From CAVVYA01 sp963752345 (lineage in GTDB: Bacteria > Pseudomonadota > Alphaproteobacteria > SMXQ01): a stretch of 64,000 nucleotides of DNA. Numbering within the stretch: the stretch's first letter is position 1; every line of letters starts with the position of its first letter. Under the pieces are notes generated by a model. The model did not search any database. It had not been told where the DNA came from and was given only the letters and a program-made list of their open reading frames with translations. Shown here in pieces: positions 18,960 to 26,873 of this stretch. The translations under genes were made by a program, and so were the position numbers. The stretch spans positions 62,001 to 126,000 of the forward strand of contig CAVVYA010000017.1 of assembly GCA_963752345.1 (NCBI GenBank), read 5' to 3'.

Positions 18960-20420
18960 GTGAGCGTAATGGAGAAAGCCGATTTAACCCGGGCAATGGG
19001 CGATTTGCGCGAGTTCATCAAGCTGGCGGGCACCGCCGGCGAGCTCGACGTGATTAAGGGCGCCAACGCCCAACTCGAGATCGGCGCACTGTTCGAACTG
19101 AGCTATGAGCAGAAGCATCCGCCGGTTCTGCTATTCGAGGACATTCCAGGGTTTCCGCCCGGTTACCGCGTGCTGTGCAACGTGCGCACCGCGCATTTCA
19201 CCAATGGTGATCTCACGGTCGCCAATCTCGACGCCTATCGCCGCAACCGGCGCGATAAGCGCGATCCCATTCCGCCGCGCGAGGTTAATACCGGTCCGAT
19301 CCTGGACAATATCCAGGAAGGCAACGCGATCGACATCCTGAAGTTTCCCGCGCCGAAATGGCACGAGGGCGACGGCGGAAACTACATCGGCACCGAGTGC
19401 ATGGTGATCACCAAGGATCCCGATAGCGACTGGGTCAATATCGGGACCTATCGGGTAATGGTGCAGGACAAGAAGACAGTCACCGTCTTCATCGAGCCCG
19501 GCAAGCACGGCGACGTGATCCGCCGCAAATACTGGGCGAATGGCCAGCCCTGCCCGATGGCCGTGTCGTTTGGCCAGGCGCCGATTCTCGGCACCACGGC
19601 ACCGAGCCCAGTGCGCCATGGCGAATCGGAATTCGCGGTCGCCGGTGGCGCGCTCGGCCGTGCGATTGACATCGTGCGCACCAAGGAAACCGGGCTGCCG
19701 ATTCCGGCCGATGCCGAGATCGTATTCGACGGCTACATGCCACCGCCCAATGAGGACTCGCGCAGCGAAGGGCCGTTCGGCGAATGGCCGGGGTATTACG
19801 CATCCGAGGAACGGCCGGAGCCGGTGCTACAGGTAAAGACCGTCTATCACCGCAACGATCCGATAATCGTGGGTTGGCCTCCGACCAAGCCCACCTATCC
19901 GGGTTCGGATGTGTTCTACCCGCGTTTGGCGGGCATCTGGGATGCGCTCGATGCGGCTGGCGTGCCGGGCGTCAAGGGCGTGTGGAATCTGCCGGGCGGC
20001 GGCTGCCGCTTCATCGCCGTGGTCGCCATCAATCAGCTTCATCCGGGCCACGCTAAGATGGCAGGGTTGGTGGCCGCTGGTTGCAGCGCGGGTGCCTACA
20101 TGACCCGTATGGTCGTCGTGGTCGATGACGATATCGACATCAGTAACGCGGCGGACGTGATGTGGGCGATCTCGACGCGCTGGGATCCCAAGACCCAGAC
20201 CGATATCATCGACGGCTGCTGGACCGGCCATATCGATCCGCGCGTATCGCCCGAAAAGCGCGAGTCGGGCGATATCACCAATTCGCGGATCATCATCTAC
20301 GCCGTGCGGCCCTACCACTGGAAGGATGAGTTTCCGAGAGTCAACACGGTGAGCGCCGATTACGCGGCGGAGGTGCGCCGGAAATGGGCGGGAAAGGTTA
20401 GCTTCCTGCCTCAACGTTGA
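18960..20420 (+). CDS. UbiD family prenylated-FMN decarboxylase
   Basis: A 486-residue UbiD-family enzyme. Members reversibly decarboxylate aromatic or alpha,beta-unsaturated acids with prenylated FMN made by UbiX. Family markers are LREFIKLAGTAGELDVI at the N-terminus, GGNYIGTECMVITKD, the cofactor/metal segment around NIGTYRVMVQDKKT, the catalytic-glutamate motif EGPFGEWPGYY near residue 275, and the late GCWTGHIDPR. An AGGAG site lies six bases before the GTG at 18960; the ATG at 18969 is also possible. No ubiX is in the window. It ends shortly before a terminator. Confidence 0.93.
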   Translation: MSVMEKADLTRAMGDLREFIKLAGTAGELDVIKGANAQLEIGALFELSYEQKHPPVLLFEDIPGFPPGYRVLCNVRTAHFTNGDLTVANLDAYRRNRRDKRDPIPPREVNTGPILDNIQEGNAIDILKFPAPKWHEGDGGNYIGTECMVITKDPDSDWVNIGTYRVMVQDKKTVTVFIEPGKHGDVIRRKYWANGQPCPMAVSFGQAPILGTTAPSPVRHGESEFAVAGGALGRAIDIVRTKETGLPIPADAEIVFDGYMPPPNEDSRSEGPFGEWPGYYASEERPEPVLQVKTVYHRNDPIIVGWPPTKPTYPGSDVFYPRLAGIWDALDAAGVPGVKGVWNLPGGGCRFIAVVAINQLHPGHAKMAGLVAAGCSAGAYMTRMVVVVDDDIDISNAADVMWAISTRWDPKTQTDIIDGCWTGHIDPRVSPEKRESGDITNSRIIIYAVRPYHWKDEFPRVNTVSADYAAEVRRKWAGKVSFLPQR

Positions 20421-20451
20421 GGGTTACAGCGTTCGCGTCCGCGACACGACG

Positions 20452-20482
20452 AAAGCGCTCCCGTAAGGGGGCGCTTTTTTGT
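20452..20482 (+). terminator. Rho-independent terminator
   Basis: Hairpin gcgctccc / gggggcgc with a short GTAA-type loop and a run of six T, just after the UbiD gene. It closes the receptor-UbiD operon. It shares its outer arms and the downstream gtgcc with the terminator at 17639-17672. Confidence 0.9.
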
Positions 20483-20511
20483 GCCGGCTCGGGAGGGGTC
20501 CAGTAATCGGG

Positions 20512-21031
20512 TCAGAGGGAGCTGCGCGCCGCAGCCTGCACCAGCTCGCGCAGCAGGATCTTGGCTGCGGTCATCGCCGGAAGCTCGCCGAGCCGTGCTG
20601 CCCGCGTGCCGAACCGGCTGGTGACCAGCACGCGGCCGCCATCCACCAGGTAGCGCCCGCGATAGGCAATGCGGCGGTAGGTAATCTCGACCATCGCGGT
20701 CGGCGGTTGCGCCGAGCCGGATCGCTGCACCGCGGCGCGGCGCACCGGTGCGCCGCTCGGCTCCCCGCATATGATCGAACAGCGGCAGGCAGAGCTGCGG
20801 CAGGCTGCGGCGCGAGACGAATGCCGAACGTCCATCCGGCGAGACTGCATAGATCATCAGCCGCCGCCCCGATTGACTCTCCACATAGCGGACAGCGCCC
20901 GACAGGGTGGGGAATTCCCGGCGGTCGTAACGTCCGCGCCCGAGAAATTCGCAGGCGGTGAAATAAGCCGCACCGTCGACGATCTCGGCATCCCATCGGT
21001 CCGATGGATGAGGTTTGCGCTTACTCGCCAT
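20512..21031 (-). CDS. Uncharacterised protein(s), probably one gene with a frameshift
   Basis: The first 90 codons from the ATG at 21031 (MASKRKPHPSDRWDAEI...) look protein-like, with FLGRGRYDRREFPTLSGAVRYVES and SPDGRSAFVSR. A second good stretch, MVEITYRRIAYRGRYLVDGG to the stop at 20512, lies one frame on. The two would join by removing one base, the same change needed elsewhere in this window; alternatively there are two small genes, the second from the ATG at 20694. I recognise neither part. The first ATG lies 13 bases after the stop of the dihydroxyphthalate-decarboxylase-like gene, so they are probably co-transcribed. Confidence 0.45.
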
Positions 21032-21044
21032 GCCGCCTGCGACG

Positions 21045-22034
21045 TCACACGTCGTAGAGGCTGCGTACCGATTCCGGATAGAGCTCTTCGACCGTGAGCT
21101 TGCGGTGGGCGACGCCCTGCTCGTGGCAATATTGCACGAAGGCTTCGAGCGTCTTGCGGTTGGGCTCCAGGCCGTAGGGCCAGAAATCGTTGCCGAACAT
21201 CTGCCGCGACTTCTCCGCGTAGTCGAAGGTCCAGGGAATCGGGAAACGGCAGATGTTGCCGTCGAGCGCGCGGGTCTGGCTGCGCCGCTTGGCCTCCTCG
21301 AAGGCGCGGAACAGGTTGGGCCCGATCCACGGATGCTGGTCGACGATGTCCTTGCGCAGCGCGATGGTGTGCATGATCGGGAAGATGCCGGTTTCCTGCC
21401 AATAGGCTTCCTCCACCGGGCGGAAATCGGTGAACATGCGGCGGATGCGCGGATCGCCTTCCTCGAGCAGGCGCGGCGGCCGCGCGCTGATGATCGCGTC
21501 GATGTCGCCGGCGAGCAATTGGTCGGTGAGCGAGCGGTCGCGCGCCGGGGTGTAGCGGATGCCCTTCGGCATCTGCGCCTTCACCTCGTCCACATGGCCC
21601 GCCACGTTGACGCCCGACTGGTACCAGTCGATTTCGGTCAGCGGCACGCCCGCCTGATGCACCAGATAGGCGCGCACCCAGACCAGCGCGGTCTGCACCC
21701 ATTCCGGGATACCGACCTTTTTGCCAGCCAGATCCTGCGGCCGGTCGATCGGCCGATCGCTCGCCACATAGATCGCATGCTGGCGGAAGAAGCGGCTGGG
21801 GAATACCGGAATGCCGGTGATGCCCGTATCGCCTTGCGAGATCAGCGACACGTAGCGCGCCAGCGACATCTCCGAGACGTGCCATTCGCGGAACCGGGTG
21901 AAGCGCGAGAAGATCTCCTCCACCGGCAGGTCGATATGGGTGATGTCGATGCCCTCGGCCCTGATCTTGCCGGAGGTGAAGTCGCGGAAATGGTCGTAGT
22001 CGCTGAGCGCGACGGTGAGCTGGATATTCCCCAT
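21045..22034 (-). CDS. 4,5-dihydroxyphthalate decarboxylase-like / ABC-type substrate-binding-fold protein
   Basis: A 329-residue protein without a signal peptide and with the periplasmic-binding-protein fold. It opens with LTVALSDYDHFRDFTSGKI, as in Pht5-type 4,5-dihydroxyphthalate decarboxylases. VEEIFSRFTRFREWHVSEMSL, a GKKVGIPEWVQTA loop and a C-terminal LYPESV element follow. Pht5 converts 4,5-dihydroxyphthalate to protocatechuate, but most relatives are untested. The ATG at 22034 lies in a 699-codon open frame whose upstream half is only the antisense shadow of the dioxygenase gene. The adjacent divergent ring-hydroxylating dioxygenase suggests a shared aromatic-acid pathway. Confidence 0.75.
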   Translation of the reverse strand: MGNIQLTVALSDYDHFRDFTSGKIRAEGIDITHIDLPVEEIFSRFTRFREWHVSEMSLARYVSLISQGDTGITGIPVFPSRFFRQHAIYVASDRPIDRPQDLAGKKVGIPEWVQTALVWVRAYLVHQAGVPLTEIDWYQSGVNVAGHVDEVKAQMPKGIRYTPARDRSLTDQLLAGDIDAIISARPPRLLEEGDPRIRRMFTDFRPVEEAYWQETGIFPIMHTIALRKDIVDQHPWIGPNLFRAFEEAKRRSQTRALDGNICRFPIPWTFDYAEKSRQMFGNDFWPYGLEPNRKTLEAFVQYCHEQGVAHRKLTVEELYPESVRSLYDV

Positions 22035-22187
22035 TTGTTTCGTCCCGTTAGGCTTTTTTGGTTCGATTGGGTCTGGCCGTGTGCCCTGCGGCAGGGCTAA
22101 GCTTGTCGCCGCCTGCGCGCGTGCGCGGGAGGTTCGTGATGTGCAGGCTATCGCGTGGTTTCCCCTGGCAGGCAGGAATCGTCGAGC

Positions 22188-23550
22188 ATGGCTGGATCTT
22201 CGGACAGGCGAGCGGCGGACGGCGGTGGCGCCCTGGTCAATGACGACCCGGCGGGCCGGATTTTCCGGGTCAACCGCAGGGCCATGACCTCCCAGGAGAT
22301 CTTCGAGCAGGAGCAGCGTCGGATCTTCGACAAGTGCTGGCTCTATCTTGGCCACGAATCGGAAATCCCGCAACCCGGCGATTTCCTCACCCGCACCCTG
22401 GTCGGCCGGCCGCTCATCTTCTGCCGCGGCGACGACGGCACGGCGCGCGCGCTGATCAATTCCTGCCCGCATCGCGGCGCCATGGTGTGCCGCGAGCAGC
22501 GCGGCAACGCCAAGGCCTTCCACTGCCTCTATCACTCCTGGTCGTTCCGGAACACGGGCGCGCTCCTCGACATGCCGGGCGCCGACGCCTATAGCGGCGC
22601 GTTCGACGCCGGCGACTTCCGTCTCGAGCCGGTGCCGCGGCAATCCTCCTATCGCGGATTCTTCTTCATCAGCTTCAATCGCGACGCGGCCTCGCTCGAG
22701 GATTACCTGGCGGGCGCCAAGGACTATCTCGACGCGGTCGCCGACCAGGGCGAGCACGGCATGGAGGTGATCGCCGGCACGCAGCTCTATTGCGCGCGCG
22801 CCAACTGGAAGCTTCTGGTGGAGAACAGCATCGACTTCTATCACACGGTGCCGCTGCACAAGACCTACTTCAAGTTCCTCAAGGATTTCGGCACTGACCT
22901 GTCGAGCGGCGTGAGCGGCCGCGGCCACGATCTCGGCAATGGCCATGCGGTGGTGAAATTCCGCGCCGGCTGGGGCCGGCCGGTGGCGCGCTGGGAGCCG
23001 TCGTGGGGCGACGCCGAGCGCGAGCGGCTGGTCGGCGTGCGCGCCGATCTGGTCGAGGCGCGTCGGCGCCGAGCGCGCGCAGCTCATCGCCGACACCGAC
23101 CGCAACCTCTGCGTCTTTCCCAACCTGCTGATCAACGACATCATGGCGACCGTGCTGCGCCAGGCTAACCCTGTCTCCGCCGACTACATGGAGATCACCC
23201 AGTGGGCGCTGGCGCCGGTCGGCGAATCGGCCGAGGCGCGCGCCCGCCGGCTGCAGAGCTTCAACACCTTCCTCGGCCCCGGCGGTTTTGCCACGCCCGA
23301 CGACATCGAGGCGCTCGAAGGCTGCCAGCGCGGGTTCGCGGCGCACCGCGAGCTGGCCTGGTCGGACTATTCGCGCGGCTACGAGCAGGAGCTGCAGGGT
23401 CCGGACGCGCCCATGAAGTCCGATTTCGAGTTGCAGATTCGCGCCTTCTACCGGCGCTGGGCCTCGCTCATGGACACCGGCGCCGAACGCGCGGCTGAGG
23501 ACCAGGTCGTATCGTTACGCCGCTCCGATGCGGCAAGCGGACGGACATGA
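22188..23550 (+). CDS. Rieske-type aromatic ring-hydroxylating dioxygenase, alpha subunit (one-base frameshift)
   Basis: Catalytic subunit of a two-component-type dioxygenase that adds O2 to an aromatic ring, about 453 residues when repaired. The Rieske 2Fe-2S ligands are in CPHRG and CLYHSW near residues 90-115. The mononuclear iron site is in ENSIDFYHTVPLHKTYF near 210. The frame breaks near 23061: removing one base from gaggcgcgtcggcgcc restores GAERAQLIADTDRNLCVFPN and leads to the stop at 23550. AGGAA nine bases before the ATG at 22188 supports this start. The beta subunit follows after eight bases. No ferredoxin or reductase gene is nearby. Confidence 0.9.
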
Positions 23551-23557
23551 GGCTGCG

Positions 23558-24076
23558 ATGACGCCGCCGCTCGATTCCGATCAAAACGCCGGTGGCGGCG
23601 AGCTCGCCCGCGAGTTGGAGCGCTTCTTCTATTGGGAAGCCGATCTGCTCGACGAATGGAGGCTCGACGAGTGGCTGGCGCTGTTCCTGCCGGATGCGAC
23701 CTACGAGGTGCCGACCACCGACAAGCCGGACGGCGATCCGGCGGCCAATCTCTTCATCATCGCCGATACCCTGCCGGTGCTGCGCGGCCGCGTCGAACGC
23801 TTGAAAAGCGTCTATGCCTATGCGGAAAGCCCGCGAGCGCGCACGCGGCGCTTCGTGTCGAACGTCCGTCTCATGAGTGCCGCCGGCGAGGACCTCGTGG
23901 CCGCCGCCAATTTCATGGTGGCCCGCATGAAACACGCCCAGGTGGATACTTACATCGGGCGCTACGAATTCCACCTGCGGCGCGCCGCCGACGGCGCCTT
24001 CCGTTTCCGCCGCCGCCGCGCCATCCTCGACCTCGAAGCCTTGCGCCCAGCCGGCAAGGTCAGCATCATTCTTTGA
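23558..24076 (+). CDS. Aromatic ring-hydroxylating dioxygenase, beta subunit
   Basis: A 172-residue SnoaL/NTF2-fold small subunit. Family markers are the N-terminal ELERFFYWEADLLDEWRLDEWLALF, then DATYEVP and a C-terminal RRRRAILDLEAL strand ahead of the short IIL end. It packs with the alpha subunit into an alpha3-beta3 hexamer and mainly has a structural role. It begins eight bases after the alpha-subunit stop, so they are one operon. A small hairpin follows. Confidence 0.9.
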   Translation: MTPPLDSDQNAGGGELARELERFFYWEADLLDEWRLDEWLALFLPDATYEVPTTDKPDGDPAANLFIIADTLPVLRGRVERLKSVYAYAESPRARTRRFVSNVRLMSAAGEDLVAAANFMVARMKHAQVDTYIGRYEFHLRRAADGAFRFRRRRAILDLEALRPAGKVSIIL

Positions 24077-24104
24077 GCGCAGCCGGCCGTATGGGAAGCA
24101 AACG

Positions 24105-24129
24105 CCGCGATAAAGATCGCGGTCATTTT
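24105..24129. terminator. Small hairpin between converging genes, likely terminator
   Basis: Perfect seven-base inverted repeat ccgcgat / atcgcgg around a four-base loop, followed by tcatttt. It lies between the converging dioxygenase beta-subunit gene and the Gre-factor gene. The T run is short, so it may be weak. Confidence 0.55.
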
Positions 24130-24165
24130 GCCTTGAAAGTTTCGATTCGGGCGCGGCCGCCGCGA

Positions 24166-24657
24166 TCAGAAGCGCGCTTCGTCCGGCACTTTCTCGATGG
24201 CGATGATCTCCGCGCGGCCTGGGCCCACCGTCACCACGTCGCCGACCCGCTTGCCGGTGAGCGCAAGCGCGAGGGGCGAGACGTAAGACAGAAGCCCGCT
24301 GGTCGGATCGGCCTCGTCCTGGCCGACGATGCGGAAGGTCTGCCGGCGCCCGTGGTCGCGCTCGATGGTGACCTGCAGGCCGAACCGCGCCGTTTCGTCG
24401 TCGGTTGCGGGCGGCACGACTTCGGCGTTGGAGCGGCGCGCCGTCCAATAGCGCAGATCGCGCGAGATTTCGGCCATGGCGGCGCGGTCGCCGTTCGTTT
24501 GGGCATCGGCCAGGGCTGCGCGCAACCTGGTGATCTCGTCTTCGATCAGCGCGAGGCCGCGCGCCGTCACCAGATTGGGATGCGGACTGATCGGCCGGTC
24601 GGGCAAATCATTGAAGACGTCCGTCCCGTCGGCCTCTTTGACGAAAGCGCGGCTCAT
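24166..24657 (-). CDS. GreA/GreB family protein (transcript-cleavage factor or Rnk-like)
   Basis: A 163-residue protein with the two-part Gre architecture: an N-terminal antiparallel coiled coil (about residues 28-75) and a C-terminal FKBP-like domain (ATDDETARFGLQV, YVSPLALALTGKRVGD). Gre factors enter the RNA polymerase secondary channel and stimulate cleavage of backtracked RNA through two acidic residues at the coiled-coil tip. Here the tip reads NGDRAAMAE instead of GDLKENAE, so only the first acid is retained. It may therefore be a non-cleaving, Rnk- or Gfh-like competitor. GGAGAG precedes the ATG. Confidence 0.85.
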   Translation of the reverse strand: MSRAFVKEADGTDVFNDLPDRPISPHPNLVTARGLALIEDEITRLRAALADAQTNGDRAAMAEISRDLRYWTARRSNAEVVPPATDDETARFGLQVTIERDHGRRQTFRIVGQDEADPTSGLLSYVSPLALALTGKRVGDVVTVGPGRAEIIAIEKVPDEARF

Positions 24658-24775
24658 GACTGTCTCTCCATCCGGTAGTGGCGCTGGTCCTTTTTATCTA
24701 AGGAAAGCCCGGGAAACTTCCAGAGCGGCACGGTGAATTCATCAAATCGACATGGCGCCGGCCCGGCAGCAAACG

Positions 24776-24800
24776 GGAACTCGACTGCCCCGGGCACGTT
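24776..24800 (+). promoter_or_regulatory. EcfG-type general stress promoter
   Basis: GGAAC (24776-24780), 16-base spacer, CGTT (24797-24800): an exact match to the EcfG consensus of alphaproteobacteria. It points at the small membrane peptide gene starting at 24927, leaving a leader of roughly 120 bases. Confidence 0.75.
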
Positions 24801-24926
24801 CGGGTGATTGTCGTCATGACACTCAAGCCCCTGGCCGCATGCCTGGGCTGTCCACCCACGGCTTTGCCGTTTGCCGTGCCGCGCTGCGTCAGTCGAATGT
24901 TGGCCTTAACGGACGAGGAAAATTAC

Positions 24927-25013
24927 ATGTTGAAAGCGGTCGGTTGGATCGTCCTGATCATCTTCATTATTGGCCTGCTCGTGGTGCTCGGCGTGTTCAA
25001 GGCGATCTTCTGA
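24927..25013 (+). CDS. 28-residue single-span membrane peptide
   Basis: A tiny open frame (MLKAVGWIVLIIFIIGLLVV...) that is almost entirely one transmembrane helix with a short VFKAIF tail. GAGGAA lies eight to thirteen bases upstream of the ATG. The same frame is open further up to 24804, but the upstream part is not protein-like. Small stress-induced membrane peptides of this kind are common in rhizobia and have no known function. An exact EcfG-type promoter 130 bases upstream implies induction in the general stress response. Confidence 0.65.
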   Translation: MLKAVGWIVLIIFIIGLLVVLGVFKAIF

Positions 25014-25200
25014 GGCGAAGCGCGTCAACTCGATGCGATGACCACGGAGTCGGGGCCGCCAGGGGCTCGCCTCGTCGTGTCGCCCCCAGGCGCTGACAGG
25101 GGCATCTCGCTTTTCTGCTGCGATCATCCGACGTGGCAGGCTGAATCCCCCTGCCGTGGACGGAAACGCCGCGTTGCAAGCCGCGGCACGGCGCCGAATG

Positions 25201-26445
25201 TCAGGCCGCTTGCTGCCGGGCGGCGCGGCCGGATCCGAGAAACATCATGCCGCACATCACGAAGAACACGGCCGACGAGTAGAAGATCCATTCCGGTTCG
25301 CCGACGTCCAGCAGGAAACCATAGAGCACCGGGGCGGCGCCGCCGCCGATGAACTCGCCGGAATAGACGAAGCCGAACGTCTTGCCGGCCGATCCCTTCG
25401 GGCTGGCATTGCGGATCATCATGTCGCGCGCCGGCCGGATGATGCCGCTGACCAGGCCCGCCACGGTGAAGGTGAAGATCAGCACGAACCAGTGCAGGTC
25501 GATGCCGACGACCAGCAGCACGATGGCGCCGCATGTGAACAGCGAGGCCGCCGCGACCAGATCGTGCTTCCGGTAACGGTCGGCGACCCATCCGCCGACC
25601 AGCACGCCGAAGGCGCTGGCGAACAGGAAGCCGGTCAGCGCGCTGCCGGCGATCGACAGGTTGGTGCCGTGCACCGCCTCGAGGCCGGCGATGGAGAAGT
25701 TCTTCAAGCCGCCCTGGGCGAGGTTCGACATGGTGAAAAAGAAGAACAGGAACAGCAGCGGCGGCGACTTGAGAACCTGGAGCATGACCTGCCAGGTCGA
25801 TTGCGACTCGTCCGCTGCGACGTCGCCCGATGCTTTTTTCTTTTTCGGCTTGGTCGGCCCGGCCTCGTCGCGCATTTGGCGCCATTGGCTGGCGAGACCA
25901 AAGAAGATGAGCACGCCAACCGCCGCGCTGAGCAGGAGCGAGGCACGCCAACTCCAATACACGGCGATGGTCAGCAGAACAGCCGGCGCCACGGCATTGC
26001 CGAGATGGCCGGCAAAGGTGTGGATGCTGAACGAGCGCCCCATGTAGCGATCGTCCATGCTGCCGGTCAGGATGCTGTAGTCGGCGGGATGGAAGACGCA
26101 GTTGCCCATCGCCATCACCACGACGGCCAGAATGAGCATGGCCCACGAATCCGCGATGCCGAGCAGCGCCATGCCGGCGGCGCACATCAGCAGCCCCACC
26201 GACAAGATTACTTTGGCGCCATGGCGATCGACCAACATGCCGGCCGGCAACTGCAGCAGCCCGGAGGTCATGCTCTTGGCGCTCAGGATCAAGCCGATCA
26301 GGGTGTAGCTGATATTGAGGTCGTCGTGCAGAAAGGGCATCAGCGGCGGGATCGACATGGAATAGAAGTGGCTCATGAAATGGCCCGCGCTGACCAAGCC
26401 CAAGACCTTCACGTGCGGCTGCATACCCTCGGCAATTGACGCCAT
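25201..26445 (-). CDS. MFS transporter
   Basis: A 414-residue, 12-helix major facilitator. LLQLPAGMLVDRHGAK after helix 2 is the MFS motif A, and a second copy, VGGWVADRYRKHD, lies in the second half. A charged cytoplasmic loop (KPKKKKASGD) separates the two six-helix bundles. It resembles Fsr/fosmidomycin-resistance and cyanate-type transporters, but the substrate is unknown. I start at the ATG at 26445 (MASIAEGMQ), preceded by a strong AAGGGGGG site; the open frame extends to 26571. Confidence 0.87.
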   Translation of the reverse strand: MASIAEGMQPHVKVLGLVSAGHFMSHFYSMSIPPLMPFLHDDLNISYTLIGLILSAKSMTSGLLQLPAGMLVDRHGAKVILSVGLLMCAAGMALLGIADSWAMLILAVVVMAMGNCVFHPADYSILTGSMDDRYMGRSFSIHTFAGHLGNAVAPAVLLTIAVYWSWRASLLLSAAVGVLIFFGLASQWRQMRDEAGPTKPKKKKASGDVAADESQSTWQVMLQVLKSPPLLFLFFFFTMSNLAQGGLKNFSIAGLEAVHGTNLSIAGSALTGFLFASAFGVLVGGWVADRYRKHDLVAAASLFTCGAIVLLVVGIDLHWFVLIFTFTVAGLVSGIIRPARDMMIRNASPKGSAGKTFGFVYSGEFIGGGAAPVLYGFLLDVGEPEWIFYSSAVFFVMCGMMFLGSGRAARQQAA

Positions 26446-26873
26446 AATCCCCCCCTTAAAGGCTACGGCCTTGTGCGCCGATTTTTCTCCCCTGCGGAGC
26501 GTCAGGGCCCCTGCGCGCCACCCAACGGGCGCCTTTCCCTGTAGTTTCGTCCTATGGACGGAACTCTTCAAGTGTCGCGATAGCGGTGCAGTCTGGGTTG
26601 AGAGGCATCGAAGCCCAGGTACCGCGCCTAGCGGCTGCGCCGATTATCCGTACGGTAGCGATGCCGGTATGGCGGTTCGCGTCGTCAGCCGTCATTTTTC
26701 TGCCCCGTTAACGGCGGAATTTCTTCACGCCGGGCGACCACCCCCGAAACTGGAGGCACCGGCTAGGGCCGCGCCACGGAACAAAACTTAGCCAGGCCAC
26801 GTTCCTTCGTGCGGCAGTGCAATAACCGACTGCCCGTCTGTTCCACAGTTCTGCCAGTCGAGGGCAACTCGGT
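26446..26873. other. Intergenic region with a stress promoter but no gene
   Basis: About 430 bases between the MFS gene and the divergent glycosyltransferase. It holds the MFS ribosome-binding site at one end and the EcfG-type promoter at 26778-26803. I see nothing else that can be supported; one open frame crossing it lacks a ribosome-binding site and any family feature. Confidence 0.5.
26778..26803 (+). promoter_or_regulatory. EcfG-type general stress promoter
   Basis: GGAAC (26778-26782), 17-base spacer, CGTT (26800-26803), pointing at the glycosyltransferase gene that starts at 26874. The predicted leader is about 65 bases. Confidence 0.75.

Noticed and set aside
21045..23144. A 699-codon minus-strand open frame
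   Set aside because: The upstream 370 codons lie antisense to the Rieske alpha-subunit gene and have no family features; the real gene starts at 22034.
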